Below, in pieces: positions 1 through 5,530 of a stretch of DNA of 11,799 nt (positions within the stretch are counted from its first letter, which is position 1; each line of letters starts with the position of its first letter). A program made the position numbers and the translations under genes. The notes under the pieces are model-generated. The model searched no databases. It was not told the origin of the DNA and worked only from the letters and a program-made list of their open reading frames with translations. The stretch comes from Rickettsiales bacterium (GTDB lineage Bacteria; Pseudomonadota; Alphaproteobacteria; Rickettsiales; UBA8987): assembly GCA_020631295.1 (NCBI GenBank), contig JAHDHN010000028.1:1-11799 (forward strand), in the 5' to 3' direction.

Positions 1-143
1 CATACTACAAAGCATAACACACAATACGTAATTATAAAACTAAAATACTATAGACGAAAAACATTCTGTTATTCAAAGGCAATACACATGGTCAAAGCAA
101 CACTGAACATATTCTTCACTCAAAACTGGAAACAATATCTATA

Positions 144-392
144 TTAATGTAGCAATGCCATCATTTTAATGGTTATTTTATCATTGGCTGTTAATAATTT
201 TTCCTCACATCTTTTTTTAATATAAGCACTTCCAATGCCAATAGGATCTTTGGCCTGTTCTTTAGTACGAGGTGCAAAAGGCTCTGTGGTATAAAAGGCG
301 CCTTTTGCGCAAGAAAGAGAGACTGCAGTGCCGCTGCTTCCAGGTTGTGCAATAAATAGATCATACTTTGGTTTAAAAGGCCTTGAATGCAT
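144..392 (-). CDS. Small hypothetical protein (82 aa), downstream of pepP
   Basis: Unrecognised small protein starting at an ATG 14 nt after the pepP stop on the same strand, so it could be the last gene of a pepP transcript. An in-frame TAA lies just upstream of this ATG, so no longer start is possible. No signal peptide or membrane segment is visible. The product is mixed and soluble-looking, with a Gly/Ser stretch (PGSSGTAVS), two cysteines and a Lys-rich C-terminal third. Codons look natural, favouring it over the overlapping 69-aa frame at 191-400. There is no clear Shine-Dalgarno, and the region becomes AT-rich towards the 3' end. It could be a real small gene, the remnant of a longer one, or chance. 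Confidence 0.4.
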   Translation of the reverse strand: MHSRPFKPKYDLFIAQPGSSGTAVSLSCAKGAFYTTEPFAPRTKEQAKDPIGIGSAYIKKRCEEKLLTANDKITIKMMALLH

Positions 393-406
393 AGGTTCAT
401 ATTATA

Positions 407-2020
407 TCAAATTTTATAATTATCAAGATATTCCTGCTCAGCCTCATTCAGCCATGATTCTATGATCAGCGTATCATCATAGGGCGCGTGGGTAAGGGTG
501 ATGAAATGCAGGAAGCCGTCATATTCAGGGTGGGCTTGCACCATCACCAGATTTTCGATGCGGATGCCATATTCGCCTTCGCGGTAGATGCCAGGCTCAT
601 TTGAGAGGATCATGCCTTCTTGCAATGCCACATGATTAGGGCGGGTGCTGATGCCTTGCGGCCCTTCATGCACACTCAGAAAATGCCCAACGCCATGGCC
701 GGTGCCATGGTCAAAATTATCACCCGCTTGCCACAGATATTGCCGTGCCAGCACATCCAGCTGAGTACCTGTTGTGCCGCGTGGAAAGACGGCCAGCGCC
801 AGCGCAATATGCCCTTTGAGCACGCGCGTATAATCTTCCTGCATTTGGCGGGTGGGCGTGCCTATTGCAATGGTGCGTGTTACATCGGTGGTGCCGTCCA
901 GATATTGCCCGCCAGAATCCATCAGCAGCAAGCTGCCTGCCTCAATGGTTTTATTGGTGTTTTCAGTTGCGTGGTAATGCACAATAGCACCATTGCTGCC
1001 ATAGCCCACAATGGGCGGAAAGCTGATATCATGAAACAGCTCTTGCTTGGCACGCGCATTATTGAGCTGTGCCACCACATCCAGCTCGGTGAAGCTGCCA
1101 GCTGTTTGTGCGGCAATCCAGTTTAGCACCTCTTGCAGGGCCGCACCATCGCGCTTATGGCAGGCAATCATGCCTGCTTGCTCGGTGCTGTTTTTGCATG
1201 CTTTTTGCAGCAATATAGGGTTCGGTGCGGCAATGGCATCCGCAGCAAGATGCGCTTTTAGCGCCGCTGGGCAGCCGGTTGGGTCATAATGCAGCTTTGC
1301 TATATGCACCACATTGGAGATTTCTTCCATGTGGAGAAATACCACCTCCGGACGTGCTTTTTTCACCGAATCGGGGATTTTTTCTACATCACAGCATACG
1401 GTAATGTTCTCATTCTCCAGAATGGCGAATCCGTTCAGCAGCGGTGTGCAGGGCGTGTCATCACCGCGGATATTTAGCAGCCAACACAGGCTGGCAGATT
1501 CTGTGATCAGCAGCGGAAAATGCGCTGCAAGCGCCTGCCATTTTTCAGTGTAGCTTTTGCCAGCATAAATCTCATCATGCAAAAATACCGGCGCGCTGGG
1601 TGCCTCGGGCTTGTTTTTCCATGCCTGATCCGCCAGGTTTTCTGTGGTAGTGAGATGGCAAAAACGCTGCTCCAGCTGCTGCCATTGCTGGATGGTATAT
1701 TGCCATGCGTCTGCACCAATATGCGCATTGCTTCCTAGCTCTTTTTCCAGCCACGCTGCAGGTGAAGCATCACGAATATTCACCACCTCCACATTGTTGG
1801 GTACCTCTTGTGCTGCTTGAATGCTGTAGCGCCCATCGGTAAATAGCACAGCGCGGTCAGGCAGCACCACCAGCGTGCCAGCAGAGCCAGTAAAGCCACA
1901 CATGGTCTGAATGCGCGCGGCGTGCGCAGGCACATATTCATTCTGGAACTGATCTGCCATTGGCAGCAGATACGCATCCAGATTCTGCTCTTTCACAAGT
2001 GCTTGTAGTGTCTCTAACAT
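407..2020 (-). CDS. pepP: Xaa-Pro aminopeptidase (aminopeptidase P, M24B)
   Basis: Cytosolic dimetal peptidase predicted to remove an N-terminal residue preceding proline. The 537-aa protein shows the long-form architecture: a creatinase-like N-terminal domain (start to about residue 130), a second creatinase-like domain, the M24 pita-bread catalytic domain (about 280-500) and a short C-terminal tail (peptidase_M24_C type, ending ..EYLDNYKI). Metal and catalytic motifs are present: DSGGQY near residue 368, DGTTDVTRT about ten residues later, HGTGHGVGHF near 440, NEPGIY near 475 and RIEN near 489. This completes the Asp-Asp-His-Glu-Glu metal set. The length is slightly below the usual ~590-600 aa. 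The start is ATG with only a weak GGAT-like ribosome site. It is divergent from maf across 74 bp that must hold both promoters. No signal peptide. The exact peptide substrate range is inferred. Confidence 0.95.
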   Translation of the reverse strand: MLETLQALVKEQNLDAYLLPMADQFQNEYVPAHAARIQTMCGFTGSAGTLVVLPDRAVLFTDGRYSIQAAQEVPNNVEVVNIRDASPAAWLEKELGSNAHIGADAWQYTIQQWQQLEQRFCHLTTTENLADQAWKNKPEAPSAPVFLHDEIYAGKSYTEKWQALAAHFPLLITESASLCWLLNIRGDDTPCTPLLNGFAILENENITVCCDVEKIPDSVKKARPEVVFLHMEEISNVVHIAKLHYDPTGCPAALKAHLAADAIAAPNPILLQKACKNSTEQAGMIACHKRDGAALQEVLNWIAAQTAGSFTELDVVAQLNNARAKQELFHDISFPPIVGYGSNGAIVHYHATENTNKTIEAGSLLLMDSGGQYLDGTTDVTRTIAIGTPTRQMQEDYTRVLKGHIALALAVFPRGTTGTQLDVLARQYLWQAGDNFDHGTGHGVGHFLSVHEGPQGISTRPNHVALQEGMILSNEPGIYREGEYGIRIENLVMVQAHPEYDGFLHFITLTHAPYDDTLIIESWLNEAEQEYLDNYKI

Positions 2021-2094
2021 AATCCGACACTAGCATAGCCCGTTTAAATAAAAAAGACTGGTAGTGCAGTAATCTAGTCGATAAAAGCAACAGC

Positions 2095-2673
2095 ATGACA
2101 CAGGCACCGCTCATTTTGGCTTCGCAATCACCGGCTCGGTTGGGCTTGTTGCAGTCAGTGGATATTGTGCCGGATAATGTGCTGCCGGCGGATATTGACG
2201 AAACACCGTTGCCGAAAGAGCTGCCATGGCATTATGTGCAGCGCATTGCACGTGCCAAGGCAGATAAAATTGCAGCGCAGCAGCCGGGTAGCTTTATTAT
2301 CGCGGCAGATACCATTGCTTGTGCAGGCCGCCGGGTGATTGGCAAGGCAGATACACGAGAGGCAGCAGAAGCCATATTGAAGCTGCTTTCTGGCCGCCGG
2401 CACCGTGTGTATTCGGGCGTGTGTGTGATTGCGCCAGATGGACGCGTGGCCCAAAAGCGCATCTGCACGCAGGTGACGTTCAAACCGCTCACTCATGCAG
2501 AATTGCAGGCCTATTTAGATTCAGGCCAGTGGGAAGGAAAATCAGGCTGTTACGGCATTCAAACGCGCGCCGGTGGGTTTGTTGAGTCTATCAACGGCTC
2601 TTTCTCCAATGTGGTAGGGCTGCCCTTGGTAGAGACGCTAAATATGTTGCGTGGACTTGGCTGGCAGGCCTAA
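2095..2673 (+). CDS. maf: Maf-family nucleotide pyrophosphatase
   Basis: Predicted cytosolic house-cleaning enzyme that hydrolyses nucleoside triphosphates (dTTP/UTP or modified nucleotides, depending on subfamily) to monophosphate and pyrophosphate. The 192-aa length is typical. Motifs in order: substrate loop LASQSPAR (residues 8-15), the AADT motif with the presumed catalytic Asp72, EGKSGCYGIQ in the C-terminal third, and INGSFSNVVGLPL close to the end. The first motif reads SPAR rather than the SPRR of Escherichia coli YhdE; this variant is familiar in alphaproteobacterial members, so I do not regard it as damage. The subfamily substrate cannot be assigned from sequence alone. The ATG at 2095 has no strong Shine-Dalgarno. 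The gene is followed within 15 bp by repeat R1a and by no recognisable terminator. Confidence 0.93.
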   Translation: MTQAPLILASQSPARLGLLQSVDIVPDNVLPADIDETPLPKELPWHYVQRIARAKADKIAAQQPGSFIIAADTIACAGRRVIGKADTREAAEAILKLLSGRRHRVYSGVCVIAPDGRVAQKRICTQVTFKPLTHAELQAYLDSGQWEGKSGCYGIQTRAGGFVESINGSFSNVVGLPLVETLNMLRGLGWQA

Positions 2674-2687
2674 ATTCGCTGAACTTT

Positions 2688-2808
2688 TTCCTGCAATCCC
2701 TGACAAGCGCAGTGCAGATCGGGGATCCAGGGTTAACAAGCACTATTTATCGTTTCGCTCTGGGCCCTCGCTTTCGCAAGGGCTTCAAGGTAGAAAATTG
2801 TTAAGTGG
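2688..2808 (+). repeat. Dispersed repeat R1, copy a
   Basis: First of two copies of an intergenic repeat; the other is at 7295-7418 in the same orientation. Over the 94-bp core (2691-2784 against 7298-7391) only five positions differ; similarity continues more loosely through an AT-rich tail ending near 2808. The core carries dyads: CCCTG..CAGGG around a GATC-CGGG-GATC segment (2698-2732), and a stem GCCCTCGC/GCAAGGGC with a TTTC loop at 2764-2783 (one mismatch). It lacks a T-run, so it is not a simple terminator. The GGGGATCCAGGG block resembles GC-rich dyads scattered through many alphaproteobacterial genomes. A 73-aa reading frame crosses R1a and R2a but looks accidental. Confidence 0.85.
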
Positions 2809-2815
2809 AATTGGT

Positions 2816-2872
2816 ATAAAGCCAAAAAGAGTGCAAAAGGGGCGGTATAGAAAAATCGTGGGCAGAACCTAA
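2816..2872 (+). repeat. Dispersed repeat R2, copy a
   Basis: A 57-bp sequence beginning ATAAAGCCAAAAAGAG, continuing AAAGGGGCGGTATAGAAA and ending AGAACCTAA. It matches 6303-6357 in the same orientation with one small indel and a few substitutions. It starts about 7 bp after R1a ends and finishes 75 bp before the start codon of the OmpA-like gene, so it lies in that gene's probable promoter or leader region. Unlike R1 it has no strong dyad symmetry. Whether it is a mobile remnant, a protein-binding site or part of a longer repeat is unknown. Confidence 0.75.
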
Positions 2873-2874
2873 TA

Positions 2875-2895
2875 AACGCCTTGAATAACGGCGTT
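2875..2895 (+). other. Hairpin in the leader of the OmpA-like gene
   Basis: AACGCC at 2875-2880 pairs exactly with GGCGTT at 2890-2895 across a 9-nt loop (TTGAATAAC). It lies between R2a and the start codon at 2948. No T-run follows, so it is not an intrinsic terminator. It could affect leader stability or be a protein-binding dyad. The function is unproven. Confidence 0.4.
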
Positions 2896-2947
2896 AATGC
2901 GCGTAAAAGCATGCTATTACATGTTTTTTAAGAAGGAAACCGAACAG

Positions 2948-3796
2948 ATGAAAAAACAAGTTATTTCCGTTGTTGCCTTGCTGGGTCTTACAGGCTGCTT
3001 TGGCGTGGACCGCTATGTTGCAGAGTATGATGCCGCTAATTTAAGCCCGTATCACACTGCCTTATATGAAGGCTATTCTGCCCTTGCAGACAAAGAAGAA
3101 TACACGCATCGCGACTGGGCAGATGCTGAATATTTCCAAAACAAAGCCAACACGGCTAGCCAGGGTGTGGATGTGATTCCTGCCGGCACGCAAGGTTTTG
3201 ATGAAGATGCGTTGTTGGAAAATCCAGATTACCGTAAGGTACCTTCTGAGCTAATAGCACAAGCCGGTGAGTTCCGCGAAAAAGCATTGCGCTTTTCTTC
3301 TGAGAACCGTGAAACAAACCCAATCGGTGCGGCCAAAGCTATTGTAGCGGCGGATGCATGTTTGGAAGAGTTGGAAGAAGCAAATAACGCAAGCTCTATC
3401 AGTGAGGCCTGCAGCTTTGAGTATGTACGTTTGGTAGAAGAGAGTGTGACCATTCCTGGTGATCCTCAACCAACGCGTTTTGTGATCTATTTCGAGTTTG
3501 ATAAATCTACCATCACGCCAACTGCGCGTGAGATTCTGAAATATGCTGCAGAGCTTGCTAATAAGCGCGGCACACATATGGCTATTTCATCACACACAGA
3601 TAAATCCGGTTCTACTGCCTATAACGTAGCGCTGTCTAAGCGCCGTGCAAACAGCACAGAGGCGGCGTTGGAAGCGTTGGGCGTGGAAGCGTCACGCATT
3701 CAGCCTTCCTTTGACGGTGAAGGGCGCCCAGCGGTACAAACCAAAGACGGTGTGCGTGAGCAGCTAAACCGCCGTACGGAAATTGTAGTATACTAG
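2948..3796 (+). CDS. OmpA-family outer-membrane lipoprotein
   Basis: Predicted lipid-anchored envelope protein that binds peptidoglycan through a C-terminal OmpA domain. The start chosen is the ATG at 2948 (282 aa), preceded by AGAAGGA at 2931-2937; the frame can open at 2897 but that would put 17 extra residues before an otherwise perfect lipoprotein signal. The signal is MKKQVISVVALLGLTGC, with lipobox LTGC and Cys17. The middle region (about 20-170) is acidic and mostly helical with no domain I recognise. The OmpA-like domain runs from about 175 to the end: YFEFDKSTITPTA, then SSHTDKSGS with the peptidoglycan-binding Asp, then LNRRTEIVVY with the Arg. The layout resembles Pal but is much longer than typical Pal (~170 aa), so I give no symbol. 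No tol genes are adjacent. A strong terminator follows. Confidence 0.92.
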   Translation: MKKQVISVVALLGLTGCFGVDRYVAEYDAANLSPYHTALYEGYSALADKEEYTHRDWADAEYFQNKANTASQGVDVIPAGTQGFDEDALLENPDYRKVPSELIAQAGEFREKALRFSSENRETNPIGAAKAIVAADACLEELEEANNASSISEACSFEYVRLVEESVTIPGDPQPTRFVIYFEFDKSTITPTAREILKYAAELANKRGTHMAISSHTDKSGSTAYNVALSKRRANSTEAALEALGVEASRIQPSFDGEGRPAVQTKDGVREQLNRRTEIVVY

Positions 3797-3823
3797 CCTA
3801 GCTAGCTATACGTCCCTAATAAT

Positions 3824-3860
3824 AAAAGGGCTGTGCCTTAATAGGGCACAGCCTTTTTTT
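3824..3860 (+). terminator. Intrinsic terminator of the OmpA-like gene
   Basis: GGCTGTGCC (3829-3837) pairs exactly with GGCACAGCC (3845-3853) across a 7-nt loop, followed by seven T residues (3854-3860). The upstream AAAAG extends the stem into the T-run. It begins 27 bp after the stop codon at 3796. This is a textbook Rho-independent terminator on the plus strand; the A-tract on the other side is too short for confident bidirectional use. Confidence 0.93.
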
Positions 3861-3880
3861 ATTTGGTAATAAGCGCAACT

Positions 3881-4000
3881 ATAGCATTTTCGAAATTTAC
3901 CAACGGGAATGCTATGAAAATCACGTAGTGATTTTGCACGGCGAAGCCAGTGGGGCAATTTTATTGATTCCATGAATAAAATTATAAAACACTATATAGT
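3881..4000. repeat. Cluster of small perfect inverted repeats, non-coding
   Basis: No credible gene here. Four perfect dyads follow one another: ATAGCATT (3881-3888) with AATGCTAT (3908-3915); AAAATCAC (3917-3924) with GTGATTTT (3928-3935) on a 3-nt loop; AATTTTATT (3957-3965) with AATAAAATT (3975-3983) on a 9-nt loop; and the 10-bp palindrome ACTATATAGT (3991-4000). The first two hairpins are separated by a single base. None has a T-run placed like a terminator for the preceding gene, which already has one. The cluster may be a palindromic repeat element or part of a small structured transcript. Confidence 0.6.
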
Positions 4001-4020
4001 AATCTGCATAATTAACGATA

Positions 4021-4145
4021 CGGCGTCACCCCGCGACTTGATCGCGGGGTCCAGAGCTATAAAGCAAGGTCTCTCTTGCAGCCCTAGACCCCGTGGTCCC
4101 GCCATCGCCAAGTCTATGGCGGACAGGCGAGCCCCGGGGTGGCGT
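4021..4145. repeat. GC-rich palindromic intergenic element
   Basis: A 125-bp GC-rich block in AT-rich surroundings. Nested dyads: ACCCCGCGA (4028-4036) with TCGCGGGGT (4042-4050) around the loop CTTGA; GCAAG/CTTGC near 4064-4079; CCGCCAT (4099-4105) with ATGGCGG (4116-4122), enclosed by ACCCCG (4088-4093) and CGGGGT (4135-4140). The two ends of the block are themselves an imperfect inverted repeat (GGCGTCACCCC against GGGGTGGCGT). The CACCCCGCG..CGCGGGGTCCAG pattern is typical of dispersed palindromic repeats in alphaproteobacterial genomes. A 61-aa plus-strand frame here is an artefact of the repeat. Confidence 0.7.
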
Positions 4146-4168
4146 AGTTTTTTATAACAAGCGCGGTT

Positions 4169-4244
4169 CCCTGTGGTTTAACCACAGGGTCAAATAGTGA
4201 GGTAGCATAACTGTTATATTTGATCCTGCGATCAAGTCGCAGGA
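4169..4244. repeat. Pair of perfect hairpins downstream of ybaB
   Basis: Two stems lie in the 3' region of ybaB (which reads leftwards). CCCTGTGGTT (4169-4178) is exactly complementary to AACCACAGGG (4180-4189); realistically this is an 8-bp stem with a TTTAA loop. TCCTGCGA (4224-4231) pairs exactly with TCGCAGGA (4237-4244). On the minus strand the second hairpin has loop CTTGA and inner stem GCGA/TCGC, identical to the hairpin at 4029-4049 on the plus strand, while the outer pairs differ in a compensated way. No long T-run follows on either strand, so terminator activity for ybaB is possible but unproven. Confidence 0.6.
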
Positions 4245-4264
4245 AACAAGGTTGCTCCTTACAC

Positions 4265-4585
4265 CTAAAACGGTAAGTTGAAGCCGGGAGGCATTTGCAT
4301 GCCAGCAGTGGCATCGCCCATGGTGCCGGCGCTTTCTTCTTCCAGCTTGGTTTTGGCATCATTTAGTGCAGCCACAATCAAATCTTCCAGCATTTCTACA
4401 TCTTCCGGGTCTACAATAGACGGATCAAGCGATACTTTCTGCACATTGCCATCGCCCTTGATCGCCACTTTTACCATGCCGCCACCGGCTGCGCCTTCCA
4501 CTTCCAACTCAGCAATTTTGGCCTGCGCCTCTTGCATTTGCTTTTGCATGGCTTGGGCTTGTTTCATCAGCTTGTTAATATTCAC
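4265..4585 (-). CDS. ybaB: YbaB/EbfC-family nucleoid-associated protein
   Basis: Small cytosolic DNA-binding protein of the YbaB/EbfC family; homologues form tweezer-like dimers that bind DNA and affect nucleoid structure. The 106-aa length is normal. Features: N-terminal helix MNINKLMKQAQAMQKQMQEAQ, rich in Met and Gln; the glycine-rich turn EGAAGGGMVKV at about 30-40; VSLDPSIVDPEDVEMLEDLIVAALNDA at about 51-77; and a Met/Pro-rich C-terminus. The start is GTG at 4585 with AAGGAG at 4593-4598 on the complement, spacing 7 nt. In many bacteria ybaB lies between dnaX and recR; neither is here, and upstream is instead a BON lipoprotein gene and the palindromic element whose left end touches this Shine-Dalgarno. 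Confidence 0.95.
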   Translation of the reverse strand: MNINKLMKQAQAMQKQMQEAQAKIAELEVEGAAGGGMVKVAIKGDGNVQKVSLDPSIVDPEDVEMLEDLIVAALNDAKTKLEEESAGTMGDATAGMQMPPGFNLPF

Positions 4586-4596
4586 AGGCGCTCTCC

Positions 4597-4867
4597 TTAG
4601 ATAGTGTTGTCATGAAATTACTCCATTATGGTGCCCCACAGAGCGGCAATAGCTAGGCACATATGACAGCGCGTAGCGGTGCTTACGGGCAACATATGTA
4701 ACGACGCTAGTGTCGCTCTGTGGGGCATTGAAGAAAAGGACTATTTTCTCGATTAACATGCGATAGCTTTTTGTCACGATGCACCGCATCGCAAGCAAAA
4801 ATCTATCTTGTTTCTCAAAAAAATAGTCTCTTTCCATAATAGTTAATTTCATGTCGACACTATCTAA
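4597..4867. mobile_element. 271-bp cloverleaf-like element with terminal inverted repeats (MITE-like or structured RNA)
   Basis: The ends 4597-4631 and 4834-4867 are inverted copies: TTAGATAGTG (10/10), then a 4-nt block with 2 matches, CATGAAATTA (10/10), a variable 3-4 nt, then ATTATGG (7/7). Directly inside the left end, arm A runs 4632-4727 with a perfect 14-bp stem (TGCCCCACAGAGCG with its complement at 4714-4727) and inner ACATATG/CATATGT (4659-4665, 4693-4699). Arm B fills 4728-4833: GACTATTTT/AAAATAGTC (4739-4747, 4820-4828), GATAGCTTTTTG with CAAAAATCTATC (4762-4773, 4796-4807, 11 of 12 paired) and tip CGATGC-ACC-GCATCG (4777-4791). Either strand can form a three-way junction. The right end supplies the BON stop codon; the left end touches the ybaB ribosome site. 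I see no transposase or clear target duplication. It could be a MITE, a palindromic element, or a structured RNA within a BON-ybaB transcript. Confidence 0.7.
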
Positions 4868-5484
4868 TATGCAGGTTTATAGCTAGATGGCGGAGGAAAG
4901 GCCTGGCTCGCACTGCCACTATAGCGTGGCTGTGTAACGGGTGTAGCTTGCGGTGCTGTGCCATAGGCCGGCGCTGCTTGTGGTTGCGCTATAGGTTGCC
5001 CGTAAGGTGGCACAGCGGTTGGAGCAGTAGGCTGTTGTGGCACGGCTTGGCCTTGCCCGCCATATAAACCACGCTGAAGCGACACCACATTTAGCTTTGG
5101 CACCACCTTTTGCACGCCTTTGGTGCGGCGTGCGATATCAATAATTTTATCGGCCACATCCGGGTTGGGCGCTGTGCCAAATAAGGTTACCACACCTTCT
5201 TTTACAGAGGTTTCCACGGATAAATCTTTGTTCAAGCCGCGGAGTAAACCAGAGTTGATAGTGGCAGCCAAACGCTCATCGGCAGAGATTTTGCTTTGCT
5301 GCATGAGGTATGTATCGCGTGCGTCTACCTCACGGTCTGTGAGTTTTGCAGAGCGCTTGGTGATATAGCGCCCGCCCATATAGCCACCCAGGCCCGTGGC
5401 TGCCGCCACACCAGCTGCCAAACAGCCAGACACAAGCTGGCTTATACATGCAATGATAATAATGTTGCGCAGGGTGTGGGTCAT
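4864..5484 (-). CDS. BON-domain lipoprotein
   Basis: Predicted lipid-anchored envelope protein with one BON (OsmY/nodulation) domain, a fold usually tied to phospholipid or membrane-surface binding. The start chosen is ATG at 5484 (206 aa) with GAGG at 5490-5493; a TTG start at 5505 would add seven residues. The N-terminus MTHTLRNIIIIACISQLVSGC has a hydrophobic core and lipobox LVSGC (Cys21). A Gly/Ala-rich segment (AAGVAAATGLGGYMGGRY) follows, then a charged linker. The BON domain runs from about 66 to 138, from ISADERLAATINSGL through VKEGVVTLFGTAPN to VQKVVPKLNVVSL. The last ~65 residues are Pro/Gln/Ala-rich and probably disordered. It starts 46 nt after the HAD gene. Its stop codon lies within the tip of the palindromic element. 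Confidence 0.88.
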   Translation of the reverse strand: MTHTLRNIIIIACISQLVSGCLAAGVAAATGLGGYMGGRYITKRSAKLTDREVDARDTYLMQQSKISADERLAATINSGLLRGLNKDLSVETSVKEGVVTLFGTAPNPDVADKIIDIARRTKGVQKVVPKLNVVSLQRGLYGGQGQAVPQQPTAPTAVPPYGQPIAQPQAAPAYGTAPQATPVTQPRYSGSASQAFPPPSSYKPAY

Positions 5485-5530
5485 GATTGCCTCATTCGAA
5501 TTCAAGATAACTACAAGGATACTACACTAT

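Noticed and set aside
191..400. 69-aa minus-strand frame overlapping the 82-aa frame after pepP
   Set aside because: The two frames exclude each other in practice, and the 82-aa frame has more natural codon use and composition. Kept only as an alternative.
2764..2783. R1 hairpin as a terminator for maf
   Set aside because: The stem is good but is not followed by a T-run on either strand, and the same sequence recurs elsewhere as part of a repeat.
2651..2872. 73-aa plus-strand frame opening with GTG inside the end of maf
   Set aside because: It consists almost entirely of the two repeats R1a and R2a, overlaps maf in another frame, and has no ribosome site. The other R1 copy is not translated in a matching gene.
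3972..4157. 61-aa plus-strand frame
   Set aside because: It is the translation of the GC-rich palindromic block at 4021-4145 and of the AT-rich dyads before it; no Shine-Dalgarno and no protein-like character.
3861..4260. CRISPR array or tRNA gene in the dyad-rich spacer
   Set aside because: There are no evenly spaced direct repeats with unique spacers, and none of the hairpins assembles into a tRNA cloverleaf with the conserved T-loop sequence.
4597..4867. Complete insertion sequence
   Set aside because: At 271 bp with no transposase-like frame and no obvious target-site duplication, it can only be a non-autonomous element or a structured RNA.
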